Of a stretch of DNA of 64,000 nt, positions 1 to 7,882 are shown in pieces (the first letter of the stretch is position 1; each line of letters begins with the position of its first letter). The translations under genes were made by a program, and so were the position numbers. The notes under the pieces are model-generated. The model was not told the origin of the DNA and did no database searches. It saw only the letters and a program-made list of their open reading frames with translations. This DNA comes from Massilia sp. R2A-15 (GTDB taxonomy: Bacteria; Pseudomonadota; Gammaproteobacteria; Burkholderiales; Burkholderiaceae_D), in assembly GCF_030704305.1 (NCBI RefSeq), contig NZ_CP131935.1, positions 1,240,001 to 1,304,000 of the forward strand, read 5' to 3'.

Positions 1-1797
1 CGGCGCCGCGACGGCAGCATGTTCTGGTGCCTGGTCAGCGGCTACGCGCTCGACCCTCTGCGTCCCCACGAGGGCAGCATCTGGGTGTTCGCCGATGTCA
101 CCGAGCGCAAGCTGGCCGAGGAGAAGCTGCGCCTGTCGGCCACCGTGCTCGAACACATCGCCGACGGCGTGATGGTGATCGACGGCGCCGGCCACATCGT
201 CGCGATCAACCCGGCCTTCACCCAGATCACCGGCTACACCGAAAGCGAAGCGCTGGGCCAGGATTCGAGCCTGACCCGCTCCGGGCGCCACGAGGTCTCG
301 TACTACAAGCGCTTGTGGGAAGAGCTGATCGAACACGGCTTCTGGCGCGGCGAGATCTGGAACATGCGCAAGAACGGCGAGGAATACCTCGAGTGGCTCA
401 CGGTGTCCGCGGTGCGCGACAACCAGGGCGTGACCACCCATTACGTGGCCGTGTTCAGCGACATCACCAAGGTCAAGGAATCGCAGGACAAGCTCGATCA
501 CCTGGCCCACCACGATCCGCTCACCGCGCTGCCGAACCGCCTGCTGTTCCACGACCGCCTGCAGCACGCCTTGCTGCGTGCCGGCCGCGACGAGGAACAG
601 CTGGCGATCCTGTTCATCGACCTTGACCGCTTCAAGAACGTCAACGACACGCTCGGCCACCACGTCGGCGACGAACTTCTGCAGCAGGTGGCGCGTGCGC
701 TGACCGAGCAGCTGCGCGAAGGCGACACGCTGGCCCGGCTGGGCGGCGACGAATTCATCGTGCTGCTCGAGAACGTCGAAAGCCAGGCCAGCGCCGGCCA
801 CGTGGCCGAAAAGCTGGTGGCGATGTTCGAGCAGCCGTTCATGGTGTCGGACTACGAGCTGTTCGTCACCGGCAGCGTGGGCATCAGCGTGTATCCGAAC
901 GACGCCACCGACCTGAACATGCTGATCCGGAACGCCGACGTGGCGATGTACCAGGCCAAGGCGCGCGGCCGCAACGGCTATCAGTTCTACGCGCCGTCGA
1001 TGACGGGCGAGGGCGTCGAGCGCCTGCGCCTGGAGACCATGCTGCGCCGTTCGATCGAGAAGAACGAGATCTTCCTGAACTACCAGCCGCAGGTGGAAAT
1101 CGACAGCGGCCGCCTGATCGGGGTCGAGGCGCTGGTGCGCTGGGATAATCCGGAGCTGGGGCTGGTGGCGCCGGCGCGCTTCATCCCGCTGGCCGAGGAC
1201 ACGGGATTCATCAACCAGCTTGGCAAGTGGGTGCTGTACGAGGCGTGCCGCCAGATGATCCGCTGGCAGGAGGCTGGCCTTTACGTGCCGAAGATCGCGG
1301 TCAACCTGTCGGTCAAGCAGTTCGAGCGCGGCAGCATCGTCGGCATGGTGGCCGACATCCTGAAGGAGACCGGCCTGGCGCCGCATCGCCTGCAGCTGGA
1401 AGTGACGGAGTCGGTCATCATGAACACGGGCGACGCGCTGGTGTTCATCAACGACCTGCACGCGATCGGAGTGGGGCTGGCGATCGACGATTTCGGCACT
1501 GGCTACTCGTCGCTGGCCTACCTGAAGCAGATGCCGGTGCAGACGCTGAAGATCGACCGCAGCTTCATCAAGGACATCTCGACCGACGCCAACGACGAGG
1601 CGATCGCGATCGCCATCATCCAGCTTGGCAAGAGCCTGCATCTGTCGGTGATCGCCGAAGGGGTGGAGACCGCAGCCCAGGCGGCCTTCCTGCTGCGCCA
1701 CGGCTGCAACCTGGCGCAGGGTTACATGTACAGCCACCCCGAGCCGGCGCTGGTGGTGCTGGAACGGTGGCGCGAAGCCGCGGTCGTGGTGGAGTAG
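1..1797 (+). CDS. PAS-GGDEF-EAL signalling protein (5' end outside window)
   Basis: This is a cyclic-di-GMP enzyme whose reading frame is open from base 1, so the true start lies upstream. The first ~35 residues are the end of one PAS/PAC unit (ending in VTERK). A full PAS domain follows at about residues 45-160, then GGDEF (RLGGDEF, motif at residue 248 of the visible part) and EAL. The product-inhibition I-site RxxD (REGD) sits five residues before GGDEF. The EAL domain looks intact: YQPQ, VEALVRW (EAL at residue 376), DDFGTGYSS, KIDRSF and AEGVET. Both cyclase and phosphodiesterase activity are therefore possible. No membrane segment is visible; any sensory N-terminus is missing. The neighbouring genes do not reveal its signal. 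Confidence 0.93.
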   Translation, partial: RRRDGSMFWCLVSGYALDPLRPHEGSIWVFADVTERKLAEEKLRLSATVLEHIADGVMVIDGAGHIVAINPAFTQITGYTESEALGQDSSLTRSGRHEVSYYKRLWEELIEHGFWRGEIWNMRKNGEEYLEWLTVSAVRDNQGVTTHYVAVFSDITKVKESQDKLDHLAHHDPLTALPNRLLFHDRLQHALLRAGRDEEQLAILFIDLDRFKNVNDTLGHHVGDELLQQVARALTEQLREGDTLARLGGDEFIVLLENVESQASAGHVAEKLVAMFEQPFMVSDYELFVTGSVGISVYPNDATDLNMLIRNADVAMYQAKARGRNGYQFYAPSMTGEGVERLRLETMLRRSIEKNEIFLNYQPQVEIDSGRLIGVEALVRWDNPELGLVAPARFIPLAEDTGFINQLGKWVLYEACRQMIRWQEAGLYVPKIAVNLSVKQFERGSIVGMVADILKETGLAPHRLQLEVTESVIMNTGDALVFINDLHAIGVGLAIDDFGTGYSSLAYLKQMPVQTLKIDRSFIKDISTDANDEAIAIAIIQLGKSLHLSVIAEGVETAAQAAFLLRHGCNLAQGYMYSHPEPALVVLERWREAAVVVE

Positions 1798-1798
1798 C

Positions 1799-2227
1799 TT
1801 ACTTTTCGGCCGCGGCCAGTAGCGTGCGCAGGTTGCAGTCGCGCTGCCAGTTGCGGCGCTCCTCGGTGCTGCCGGCCAGCCTTTTCAGCTCGTCCTCGCT
1901 GTGCGCCAGCTGCGCCGCCAGCAGCCGTTCGGCCAGGATGGCGTCGGGCAGCGTGGTGCCGAAGAACGTGACGGTGTCGCCGCGCTGGATCAGCAGGGTA
2001 GGGAAATTTTCGACATCGAGTTCGCCGACCACGTCGGCCTGGTCTTCGATGTCGATCCAGACAAACTGCTGGTTCGGGTGGCGCGCGGCCAGCTGTTCGA
2101 ACGCGTCGCGGTACGAGCTGCAGGTGCCGCACCAGCCGGCGCACAGGCAGGCAACGGTCCAGCGGTCGCTGGCGAGCGTTTCGGCGACGGCGCCGCGAGT
2201 GTCTTGATTGAGGGTGATGCTGTGCAT
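1799..2227 (-). CDS. Thioredoxin-like protein
   Basis: This is a thioredoxin-fold protein of 142 aa with the active-site-like motif CAGWCGTC, close to the classic WCxxC arrangement, and a later cis-Pro region (NFPTLLIQ). It probably works in the cytoplasm as a thiol reductase or redox-linked protein, since no signal peptide is seen. The frame stays open further upstream, to 2290, but those extra residues are a translation of a palindromic repeat, so the ATG at 2227 (MHSITL) is preferred. It converges with the GGDEF/EAL gene, with stop codons two bases apart. The exact partner is unknown. Confidence 0.85.
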   Translation of the reverse strand: MHSITLNQDTRGAVAETLASDRWTVACLCAGWCGTCSSYRDAFEQLAARHPNQQFVWIDIEDQADVVGELDVENFPTLLIQRGDTVTFFGTTLPDAILAERLLAAQLAHSEDELKRLAGSTEERRNWQRDCNLRTLLAAAEK

Positions 2228-2260
2228 GAGCGGCATTTTACATCGGACGCCAGTCTCTGG

Positions 2261-2354
2261 TTCGTCGTTCCCGCGCAGGCAGGAACCCATGCCGACTTCG
2301 CGCAGCCGACTCAGCTCACCCTCGGCATAGGTTCCTGCCTACGCAGGAAGTCGA
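2261..2354. repeat. REP-like palindromic repeat pair
   Basis: Two inverted-repeat units face each other: TTCCCGCGCAGGCAGGAACCCATG and, after a spacer, CATAGGTTCCTGCCTACGCAGGAA. The same unit recurs in six intergenic places in this window. Translated, it gives the characteristic SCLRRND peptide that can inflate neighbouring gene models. Confidence 0.8.
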
Positions 2355-2395
2355 TTTCGCCAATGGCGGGATCGACAAGCAGGTAAAATACGGGG

Positions 2396-3082
2396 ATGTC
2401 TATCATTCTCGCCATTGAAACCTCGTCCGAACTGGCGTCCTGCGCGCTGCTGAACGGCGAACAGCTGATTTCGCGCTCCTCGTCCGGCGTGCGCACCCAT
2501 TCCCAGTCCATCCTGCCGATGGTGCAGGAGCTGCTGGCCGAAGCGGGCATCGCGCTGCGCGACTGCGACGCGATCGCCTTCGGCTCTGGCCCCGGCTCGT
2601 TTACCGGCGTGCGCACCGCCTGCGGCATCGCCCAGGGCCTGGCGTTCGGCGCCGGCCTGCCGGTCATCCCAGTCGTCACCCTCGAGGCGATGGCCCAGTC
2701 GTGCCGCGAGCGCACCGGCGCCGCAGACGTGCTGGCCGTGCTCGACGCGCGCATGGGCGAAGTCTATTGGGCGCAGTACCGCTACGCCGACGGCTGGCAG
2801 GTGGTGGCGCCGCCCGCGCTGTGCGCACCACAGGACGTGGCGCCGCCATCGCCGGCCACCGCCTGCGGCAACGGCTTTTCCGCCTATCCCGAAGCCTTCT
2901 CCATCGAAGCGCTCACCGAGATCATGCCGCACGCCGGCGCCGTCGCGCAGCTGGCGGCGGTCGAACTGGCCGCCGGGCGCACCGTGTCGCCGGCCGACGC
3001 ACAGCCGCTCTACCTGCGCAACAAGATCGCCTTCACCAGCGCCGAGCGCCAGGCCATCAACGCCGCCAAGGCCGCCGCATGA
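2396..3082 (+). CDS. tsaB: tRNA threonylcarbamoyladenosine biosynthesis protein TsaB
   Basis: TsaB is the non-catalytic ASKHA-fold partner of TsaD in making t6A at position 37 of ANN-decoding tRNAs. The 228-aa protein has the family start ILAIETSSELASCALL, the conserved GSGPGSFTGVR block near residue 63, and a usual length. It begins an overlapping operon: its TGA overlaps the ATG of rimI by four bases (ATGA). A TAAAAT hexamer lies only about six bases before the ATG, so a very short leader is possible, but no good -35 is seen. Identification is firm. Confidence 0.96.
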   Translation: MSIILAIETSSELASCALLNGEQLISRSSSGVRTHSQSILPMVQELLAEAGIALRDCDAIAFGSGPGSFTGVRTACGIAQGLAFGAGLPVIPVVTLEAMAQSCRERTGAADVLAVLDARMGEVYWAQYRYADGWQVVAPPALCAPQDVAPPSPATACGNGFSAYPEAFSIEALTEIMPHAGAVAQLAAVELAAGRTVSPADAQPLYLRNKIAFTSAERQAINAAKAAA

Positions 3083-3534
3083 CGTTCGACGGGCTCGATT
3101 ACGCGCCGATGCAGCTGGCCGATGTCGATGAAGTATTCGCCGTCGAACGCGAGGTCTATCCGCATCCCTGGACGCGCGGGAATTTCGTCGACTCGCTCGC
3201 TTCGGGCTACAGCGCGTGGACCTTGCGCGACGAAGGCCGGCTGGCCGGCTACTTCCTGCTGATGGCCGCCGTCGACGAAGCGCACCTTCTGAACGTGTCG
3301 GTGGCGGCGCAGCGCCAGGGCCAGGGCATCGGCCGCTACCTGCTCGACAAGGTGGTTGCCTGCGCGCGCGGCCTGGGCGCCGAATCGGTGTTGCTCGAAG
3401 TGCGGCCGTCCAACGAGCGCGCGCTGAAGGTCTACCTGCGCTACGGATTCGTCGAAATCGGCCGCCGCAAGGCCTACTACCCGGCCCACAACGGCCAACG
3501 CGAGGACGCCATCGTGATGAGGTTCACCTTATGA
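3079..3534 (+). CDS. rimI: Ribosomal protein bS18-alanine N-acetyltransferase RimI
   Basis: This is a GNAT acetyltransferase of 151 aa that acetylates the N-terminal alanine of ribosomal protein S18. It shows the acetyl-CoA pyrophosphate-binding loop RQGQGIGRYLL and the family segments HLLNVSVAAQ and EVRPSNERALKVYLRYGF. The ATG at 3079 is used because it overlaps the tsaB stop; the frame is open further upstream but that is inside tsaB. The stop overlaps the next ATG in the same ATGA fashion, so tsaB, rimI and the UDG-like gene are probably translationally coupled. The tsaB-rimI pair is a common bacterial arrangement. Confidence 0.95.
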   Translation: MTFDGLDYAPMQLADVDEVFAVEREVYPHPWTRGNFVDSLASGYSAWTLRDEGRLAGYFLLMAAVDEAHLLNVSVAAQRQGQGIGRYLLDKVVACARGLGAESVLLEVRPSNERALKVYLRYGFVEIGRRKAYYPAHNGQREDAIVMRFTL

Positions 3535-4355
3535 GCATTTCGGACCGCGACACCGCCTTCCTTTCCGAGATGGGCATCGGCCCGCTGTGGCAACTGCGCG
3601 CGGCCCCGCAGCCCGTCGAAGCCGAGGCGCCCGTCGCCGAGGAACCGGTAGCCAAAGCCCCCGAACCGGCAGCGGCGCCGTACCAGGCAATGCCGTCGCC
3701 TGCGCCGGCCCCCGGCAGCAAGATCGATCCCGCATGGGGCGACTCGGCGCCGCCGCCAGCGGCGACACCGGAAGAAATCGCGCAGATGGACTGGCGGGCG
3801 CTCAATGCCGCCATCGCCGACTGCGCACGCTGCGGCTGCAAGGACGGCAGGAAGCCGGTCTTGGGCAACGGCGCGCGCGCGGCGATCTGGATGGTCGCCG
3901 CCGGCGCCTCGACCGCGGCCGACGAACAGGAACGCCAGCCGCTGGCCGGCGAGCCGGGCAAGCTGCTGGCGAACATGCTGGCGGCGGTACAGCTGTCGCG
4001 CGACGAAAACGTCTACGTCACCAACCTGGTCAAGTGCCGGCCCGCCACCGCCAGCGGGGGCGATCGCGCGCCGACGGCCGACGAAGTGGCGGCCTGCCGT
4101 CCCTTCGTCCTGCGCGAACTGGCGCTGTGCGGCGCCGGCGCCGTGCTGACGCTGGGCCAGATCGCCGCCAACGGCTTGCTCGGCAAGCCGCTGCAGGAGC
4201 CGCTGGCCGGCTCGCGCGGCAGCGTGCATGAATTGAATGGCGTGCCGCTGGTGGCGACCCTGCATCCCGGCGAACTGCTGCGCCGCGGCGCCGACAAGGC
4301 GCTGGCCTGGGCCGACCTGTGCCTGGCGAAATCCAGCCATGGCCGCCCCGGCTGA
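3531..4355 (+). CDS. Family-4-type uracil-DNA glycosylase-like protein with altered active site
   Basis: The 274-aa protein has an N-terminal peptide (SEMGIGPLWQLR), a Pro/Ala-rich linker to about residue 85, and a UDG superfamily domain from about residue 90. Four cysteines typical of family 4 Fe-S enzymes are present: CARC (98-101), VKC (about 170) and AAC (about 190). The HPGELL motif is present near the C-terminus. The usual active-site motif GEAPG aligns with AGAST (residues 124-128), so glycosylase activity is doubtful. The N-terminal peptide resembles the start of E. coli HolD (QLGITQWSLR), and holD lies next to rimI in E. coli. A role as a clamp-loader psi-like subunit is an inference. 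The start overlaps the rimI stop. Confidence 0.88.
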   Translation: MSISDRDTAFLSEMGIGPLWQLRAAPQPVEAEAPVAEEPVAKAPEPAAAPYQAMPSPAPAPGSKIDPAWGDSAPPPAATPEEIAQMDWRALNAAIADCARCGCKDGRKPVLGNGARAAIWMVAAGASTAADEQERQPLAGEPGKLLANMLAAVQLSRDENVYVTNLVKCRPATASGGDRAPTADEVAACRPFVLRELALCGAGAVLTLGQIAANGLLGKPLQEPLAGSRGSVHELNGVPLVATLHPGELLRRGADKALAWADLCLAKSSHGRPG

Positions 4356-5283
4356 GACCTGCCAGGCGCTGTTCGCGCGGCGCTGGGGCCACCTCGTGCG
4401 CCCGCGCGTGCGGGCGCTGGCGTGGCTGCTCGACTCGCCCGGCCTGCTCGATCCCGACGACCCCCACTGGCAAGGCAAGATCTGCGTTCCGCCGCCGGTG
4501 ACGCCGCAGGTGGCCGACTGGCTGGCGCGGCTGGACGCCGATCCGTCCGAGCTCGACGCCGCGCTGGGCGACCGTAACTACACCCGGCTCGGGCTGTACG
4601 CCGAAAAGCTGATGGCCTTCTACTACCAGCAGCACGGCCGTCTGGTCGCCCACGGCCTGCAGGTGCGCGCCGCCCGCAACGACACCGTCGGCGAGTTCGA
4701 CTTCCTGCTCGACGCCGGCCCGCAAGGCGTCGAGCATATCGAGTTCGCCACCAAGTTCTACCTGCTCGAAGGGACGGCGGCCTCGCGCTTCGACACCTTC
4801 GTAGGCCCCAACCTGGCCGACAGCCTGGGCGCCAAGATGCGCAAGATCGTCGAGAAGCAGCTGGCGCTGGCCGCACACCCGGCGGCGCAAGCGCTGCTGC
4901 CGCGGCCCGTGCTGTGCGCGCAGGCGCTGGTGAAGGGATGGCTGTTCTATCCGGCCGCGGGCGGCGATCCGATGGCGGGCATCGGCAGCGCGCATTGCAG
5001 AGGATTCTGGTGCGCGCTGGCCGACGCCGGCGCCCTGCAGGCGGACGCCTGGGTGGTTCTGCCGCGGCTCGAATGGCTGGCGCCATATCGCGGCACGGCC
5101 GAGCCGATGAGCGGGGAGCAGATGCGGCAGGCGATCGCCGCGCAGTTCGAAGTCACGCGCTCCCCGGTACTGGTGGCGGCGGTGAAGCGGGAGGAGGGCG
5201 TGCTGGTGGAAACCGCGCGCGGCTTCATCGTCCCGGACGACTGGCGCGCACGCGCGGCGCGGCGCCAGGCCGATATCGCTTAG
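4339..5283 (+). CDS. DUF1853 family protein
   Basis: This 314-aa protein matches the DUF1853 family, of unknown function. Recognisable blocks include GEFDFLL, an EFATKFYL segment followed by FVGPNLADSLGAKM, and ALVKGWLFYP. The conserved acidic and lysine residues in the first two blocks (D, then E/K) resemble a restriction-endonuclease-like core, which is my inference. The start codon at 4339 lies 17 bases inside the end of the UDG-like gene, so it is the last member of the tsaB operon. The frame is open upstream of 4339, but that part is a shadow of the preceding gene. Confidence 0.85.
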   Translation: MAAPAETCQALFARRWGHLVRPRVRALAWLLDSPGLLDPDDPHWQGKICVPPPVTPQVADWLARLDADPSELDAALGDRNYTRLGLYAEKLMAFYYQQHGRLVAHGLQVRAARNDTVGEFDFLLDAGPQGVEHIEFATKFYLLEGTAASRFDTFVGPNLADSLGAKMRKIVEKQLALAAHPAAQALLPRPVLCAQALVKGWLFYPAAGGDPMAGIGSAHCRGFWCALADAGALQADAWVVLPRLEWLAPYRGTAEPMSGEQMRQAIAAQFEVTRSPVLVAAVKREEGVLVETARGFIVPDDWRARAARRQADIA

Positions 5284-6542
5284 TGTTTGTGCTCGCCGAT
5301 CAGCGCGAGCGAGTCGTGTTCCAACTGGTTGGCGGCGTGCTTGCGCTTGATCAGCCACATCGTGCCGGCCACCGAGAACCCGAACAGCACGATGATCACG
5401 TTCAGCTCCAGGTTCAGCGAAATCATGATCGCGTACACCGCCAGCATGGTCAGGATCGACAGGTTCTCGTTGAAGTTTTGCACCGCGATCGAGTGGCCGG
5501 CGCTCATCAGGACGTGGCCGCGGTGCTGCAGCAGCGCGTTCATCGGCACCACGAAAAAGCCCGACAGCACGCCGATCAGGATCAGCAGCGGGTAGGCCAG
5601 CGCCACCGAATGCACCAGCGTCATGCCCATCACGATGATGCCCATCGCGATGCCGAGCGGGATCACGGTCAGCGATTTCTTCAGCGGGACCAGACGCGCC
5701 GACGCGGCTGCGCCGAGCGCGATGCCGACCGCCACGACGCCGACCAGGCTGGTGGCTTTCTCGTACGGCATGTGCAGCGACTTCTCGGCCCATTTCAGCA
5801 CGATCAGCTGCAAGGTGGCGCCGGCGCCCCAGAACAGCGTCGTCACGGCCAGCGAAATCTGGCCCAGCTTGTCCTTCCACAGCGTCGCCGAGCAGTTCGC
5901 GAAGTCGGCGACCATCTTGATCGGGTTGCGTTCCTGGCGCTCGTAGCTGGCGCCGGTGAGCGGGATGCGCAGGTTGAACAGCGTGGCAAGCACGTAGATG
6001 CCGATCACCACGCACAGCGCCGCTTCCGTCGGCGTGTCGATGCCGGTGTCGATCAACGGGAAATCGAAGCCGAGCAGGTAGGCCGAAGTGCGCGATGCGA
6101 CCAGCGTGCCGCCCATCACGGTGCCGAGGATGATCGAGGTGACGGTCAGGCCTTCGATCCAGCCGTTGGCCGCGACCAGTTTTTCGGGCGGCAGCAGTTC
6201 GGTCAGGATGCCGTACTTGGCCGGCGAATACACCGCGGCGCCGAAGCCGACCACGGCGTAGGCCAGCAGCGGATGGACGTGGACGAAAATCAGCAGGCAG
6301 CCGAACACCTTGATCAGATTGGCGATGAACATCACGCGGCCCTTCGGCAGCGCGTCGGCGAAGGCGCCCACGAAAGCGGCCAGCAGCACGTAGAACAGGA
6401 CGAACGACAGCTTCAGGAGCGGCGTGAGCGACGCCGGCGCTTTCATGGCGGTCAGCAGGTCGATCGCCACAAAGAACAGGGCGTTATCGGCCAGCGACGA
6501 AAAAAACTGCGCCGCCATGATGGTGTAGAAACCACGATTCAT
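5280..6542 (-). CDS. lplT: Lysophospholipid transporter LplT
   Basis: This is an inner-membrane major-facilitator protein of 420 aa that flips lysophospholipids inward for re-acylation. The N-terminus (MNRGFYTIMAAQFFSSLADN) is characteristic of LplT, and about 12 hydrophobic segments are visible, starting with the one at residues 6-30. In enterobacteria LplT works with the acyltransferase Aas; no aas gene is in this window. It is divergent from alr, and the lplT-alr-radA cluster is common in Burkholderiales. Its stop overlaps the DUF1853 stop on the other strand. Confidence 0.94.
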   Translation of the reverse strand: MNRGFYTIMAAQFFSSLADNALFFVAIDLLTAMKAPASLTPLLKLSFVLFYVLLAAFVGAFADALPKGRVMFIANLIKVFGCLLIFVHVHPLLAYAVVGFGAAVYSPAKYGILTELLPPEKLVAANGWIEGLTVTSIILGTVMGGTLVASRTSAYLLGFDFPLIDTGIDTPTEAALCVVIGIYVLATLFNLRIPLTGASYERQERNPIKMVADFANCSATLWKDKLGQISLAVTTLFWGAGATLQLIVLKWAEKSLHMPYEKATSLVGVVAVGIALGAAASARLVPLKKSLTVIPLGIAMGIIVMGMTLVHSVALAYPLLILIGVLSGFFVVPMNALLQHRGHVLMSAGHSIAVQNFNENLSILTMLAVYAIMISLNLELNVIIVLFGFSVAGTMWLIKRKHAANQLEHDSLALIGEHKH

Positions 6543-6671
6543 TCGTAAATATCAATAGTCTGGTCTGGGTTGCTTTATACCATGAACGGTCGTGAACCCA
6601 AAGAAATCACCGGTGCAGGTGAGGCCGCGTCCGGTAAAATACGCGCTTCACGAACACAATATATTTCTCCC

Positions 6672-7778
6672 ATGCCAAGGCCGCTCAGCGCAACCATCCA
6701 TCTCGACTCCATGCGCCACAACCTGGCCCGCGCACGCAGCTGTGCGCCGGGATCGAAAATCTGGGGCGTGGTCAAGGCCAACGCCTACGGCCACGGCCTC
6801 GAACGCGGCATGCGCGGCTTTGCCGACGCCGACGGGCTGGCCCTGATCGAGACCGAAAACGCGGTGCGCCTGCGCGAACTGGGCTGGACGCGGCCGGTCC
6901 TGCTGCTCGAAGGCATCTTCGAGGCGGCCGACGTGGCGCTGCTGGGCGAGTACGGCTTCAACAGTGCGGTGCACTGCATCGAGCAGGTCAAGATGCTCGA
7001 GTACACCAAGCTGTTCAGCCCGATCGACGTGCATCTTAAAATGAACACCGGCATGAACCGCCTCGGCTTCAAGCCGGACGAGTATGCCGCCGCCTACGCC
7101 CGCCTGCGCGCGATCCCCGGCATTCGCAACATCACCCTGATGACCCATTTCGCCAATGCCGACGAGCTGGAGCACCCGCGCCTGACGGTGCACGAGCAGG
7201 TGCGCCGCTTCCAGCAGGGCGCGCAGGGACTGGCGGGGGAGCGCAGCCTGTCCAATTCGGGCGGCGTGCTGCAGCAGGCGCTGCTCTCGGCCGAGCTGTC
7301 CAACGACTGGGTGCGCCCGGGGATCATGCTGTACGGCGGCACGCCGGGCGGCAAGACCGCCGCAGAATACAAGCTGCGCCCGACGATGACGCTGGCGTCG
7401 TCCATCATTGGCATCCAGCACCTGACGGCGGGCGACACGGTCGGCTACGGCAGCAGCTTCCAGGCGACGGGGCCGATGACGGTGGGCGTGGTCGCGTGCG
7501 GCTATGCGGACGGCTACCCGCGTTCGGCGCCGCATGGCACGCCGGTGCTGGTGGACGGCGTGCGCACCACGCTGGTCGGGCGGGTGTCGATGGACATGAT
7601 GACGGTGGACCTGACGCCGATCCCGAATGCGCGGGTCGGCAGCAAGGTGGTGCTGTGGGGCGACGGGCTGCCGATCGACGATGTGGCCGCGTCGGCCGGC
7701 ACTATCGGCTATGAGCTGATGTGCGCGCTGGCGCCGCGGGTGCGGGTGCTCGAAGGGGCGCTCGGCCAGCTGGCATAG
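6672..7778 (+). CDS. alr: Alanine racemase (PLP-dependent)
   Basis: This enzyme interconverts L- and D-alanine for peptidoglycan synthesis. The 368-aa protein has the PLP-lysine motif VVKANAYGHG near residue 35, the MNTGMNRLGF segment, and the second catalytic tyrosine in VGYGSSF near residue 260, with VSMDMMTVDL after it. I use the ATG at 6672 (MPRPLSATIHL) because family members start here; the frame is open back to 6570 but that stretch has no family resemblance. A TAAAAT hexamer lies about 35 bases upstream. It sits between lplT and radA. Confidence 0.95.
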   Translation: MPRPLSATIHLDSMRHNLARARSCAPGSKIWGVVKANAYGHGLERGMRGFADADGLALIETENAVRLRELGWTRPVLLLEGIFEAADVALLGEYGFNSAVHCIEQVKMLEYTKLFSPIDVHLKMNTGMNRLGFKPDEYAAAYARLRAIPGIRNITLMTHFANADELEHPRLTVHEQVRRFQQGAQGLAGERSLSNSGGVLQQALLSAELSNDWVRPGIMLYGGTPGGKTAAEYKLRPTMTLASSIIGIQHLTAGDTVGYGSSFQATGPMTVGVVACGYADGYPRSAPHGTPVLVDGVRTTLVGRVSMDMMTVDLTPIPNARVGSKVVLWGDGLPIDDVAASAGTIGYELMCALAPRVRVLEGALGQLA

Positions 7779-7779
7779 A

Positions 7780-7851
7780 GTCGTTCCTGCGAAGACAGGA
7801 ACCCATGCTGAGCGTGTTCAGTATAGGCTCCTGCTTTCGCAGGAGCGACGG
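7780..7851. repeat. REP-like palindromic repeat pair
   Basis: Inverted pair between alr and radA: GTCGTTCCTGCGAAGACAGGAACCCATGC and the reverse copy ending in TTTCGCAGGAGCGACGG, followed by TTTT. The large hairpin with a short T run could also help terminate alr transcripts. Confidence 0.8.
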
Positions 7852-7882
7852 TTTTAAAGCTAACAATTAAAGCATACGCTCC

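Noticed and set aside
2228..2290. Longer thioredoxin-like start
   Set aside because: The added residues begin GSCLRGND and are translated palindromic repeat.
2384..2396. TAAAAT as a promoter giving a leaderless tsaB transcript
   Set aside because: Spacing to the ATG fits, but no -35 is visible; not strong enough to list as a feature.
6570..6671. Longer alanine racemase start 34 codons upstream
   Set aside because: The extra residues do not resemble the family, and the conserved enzyme start follows the ATG at 6672.
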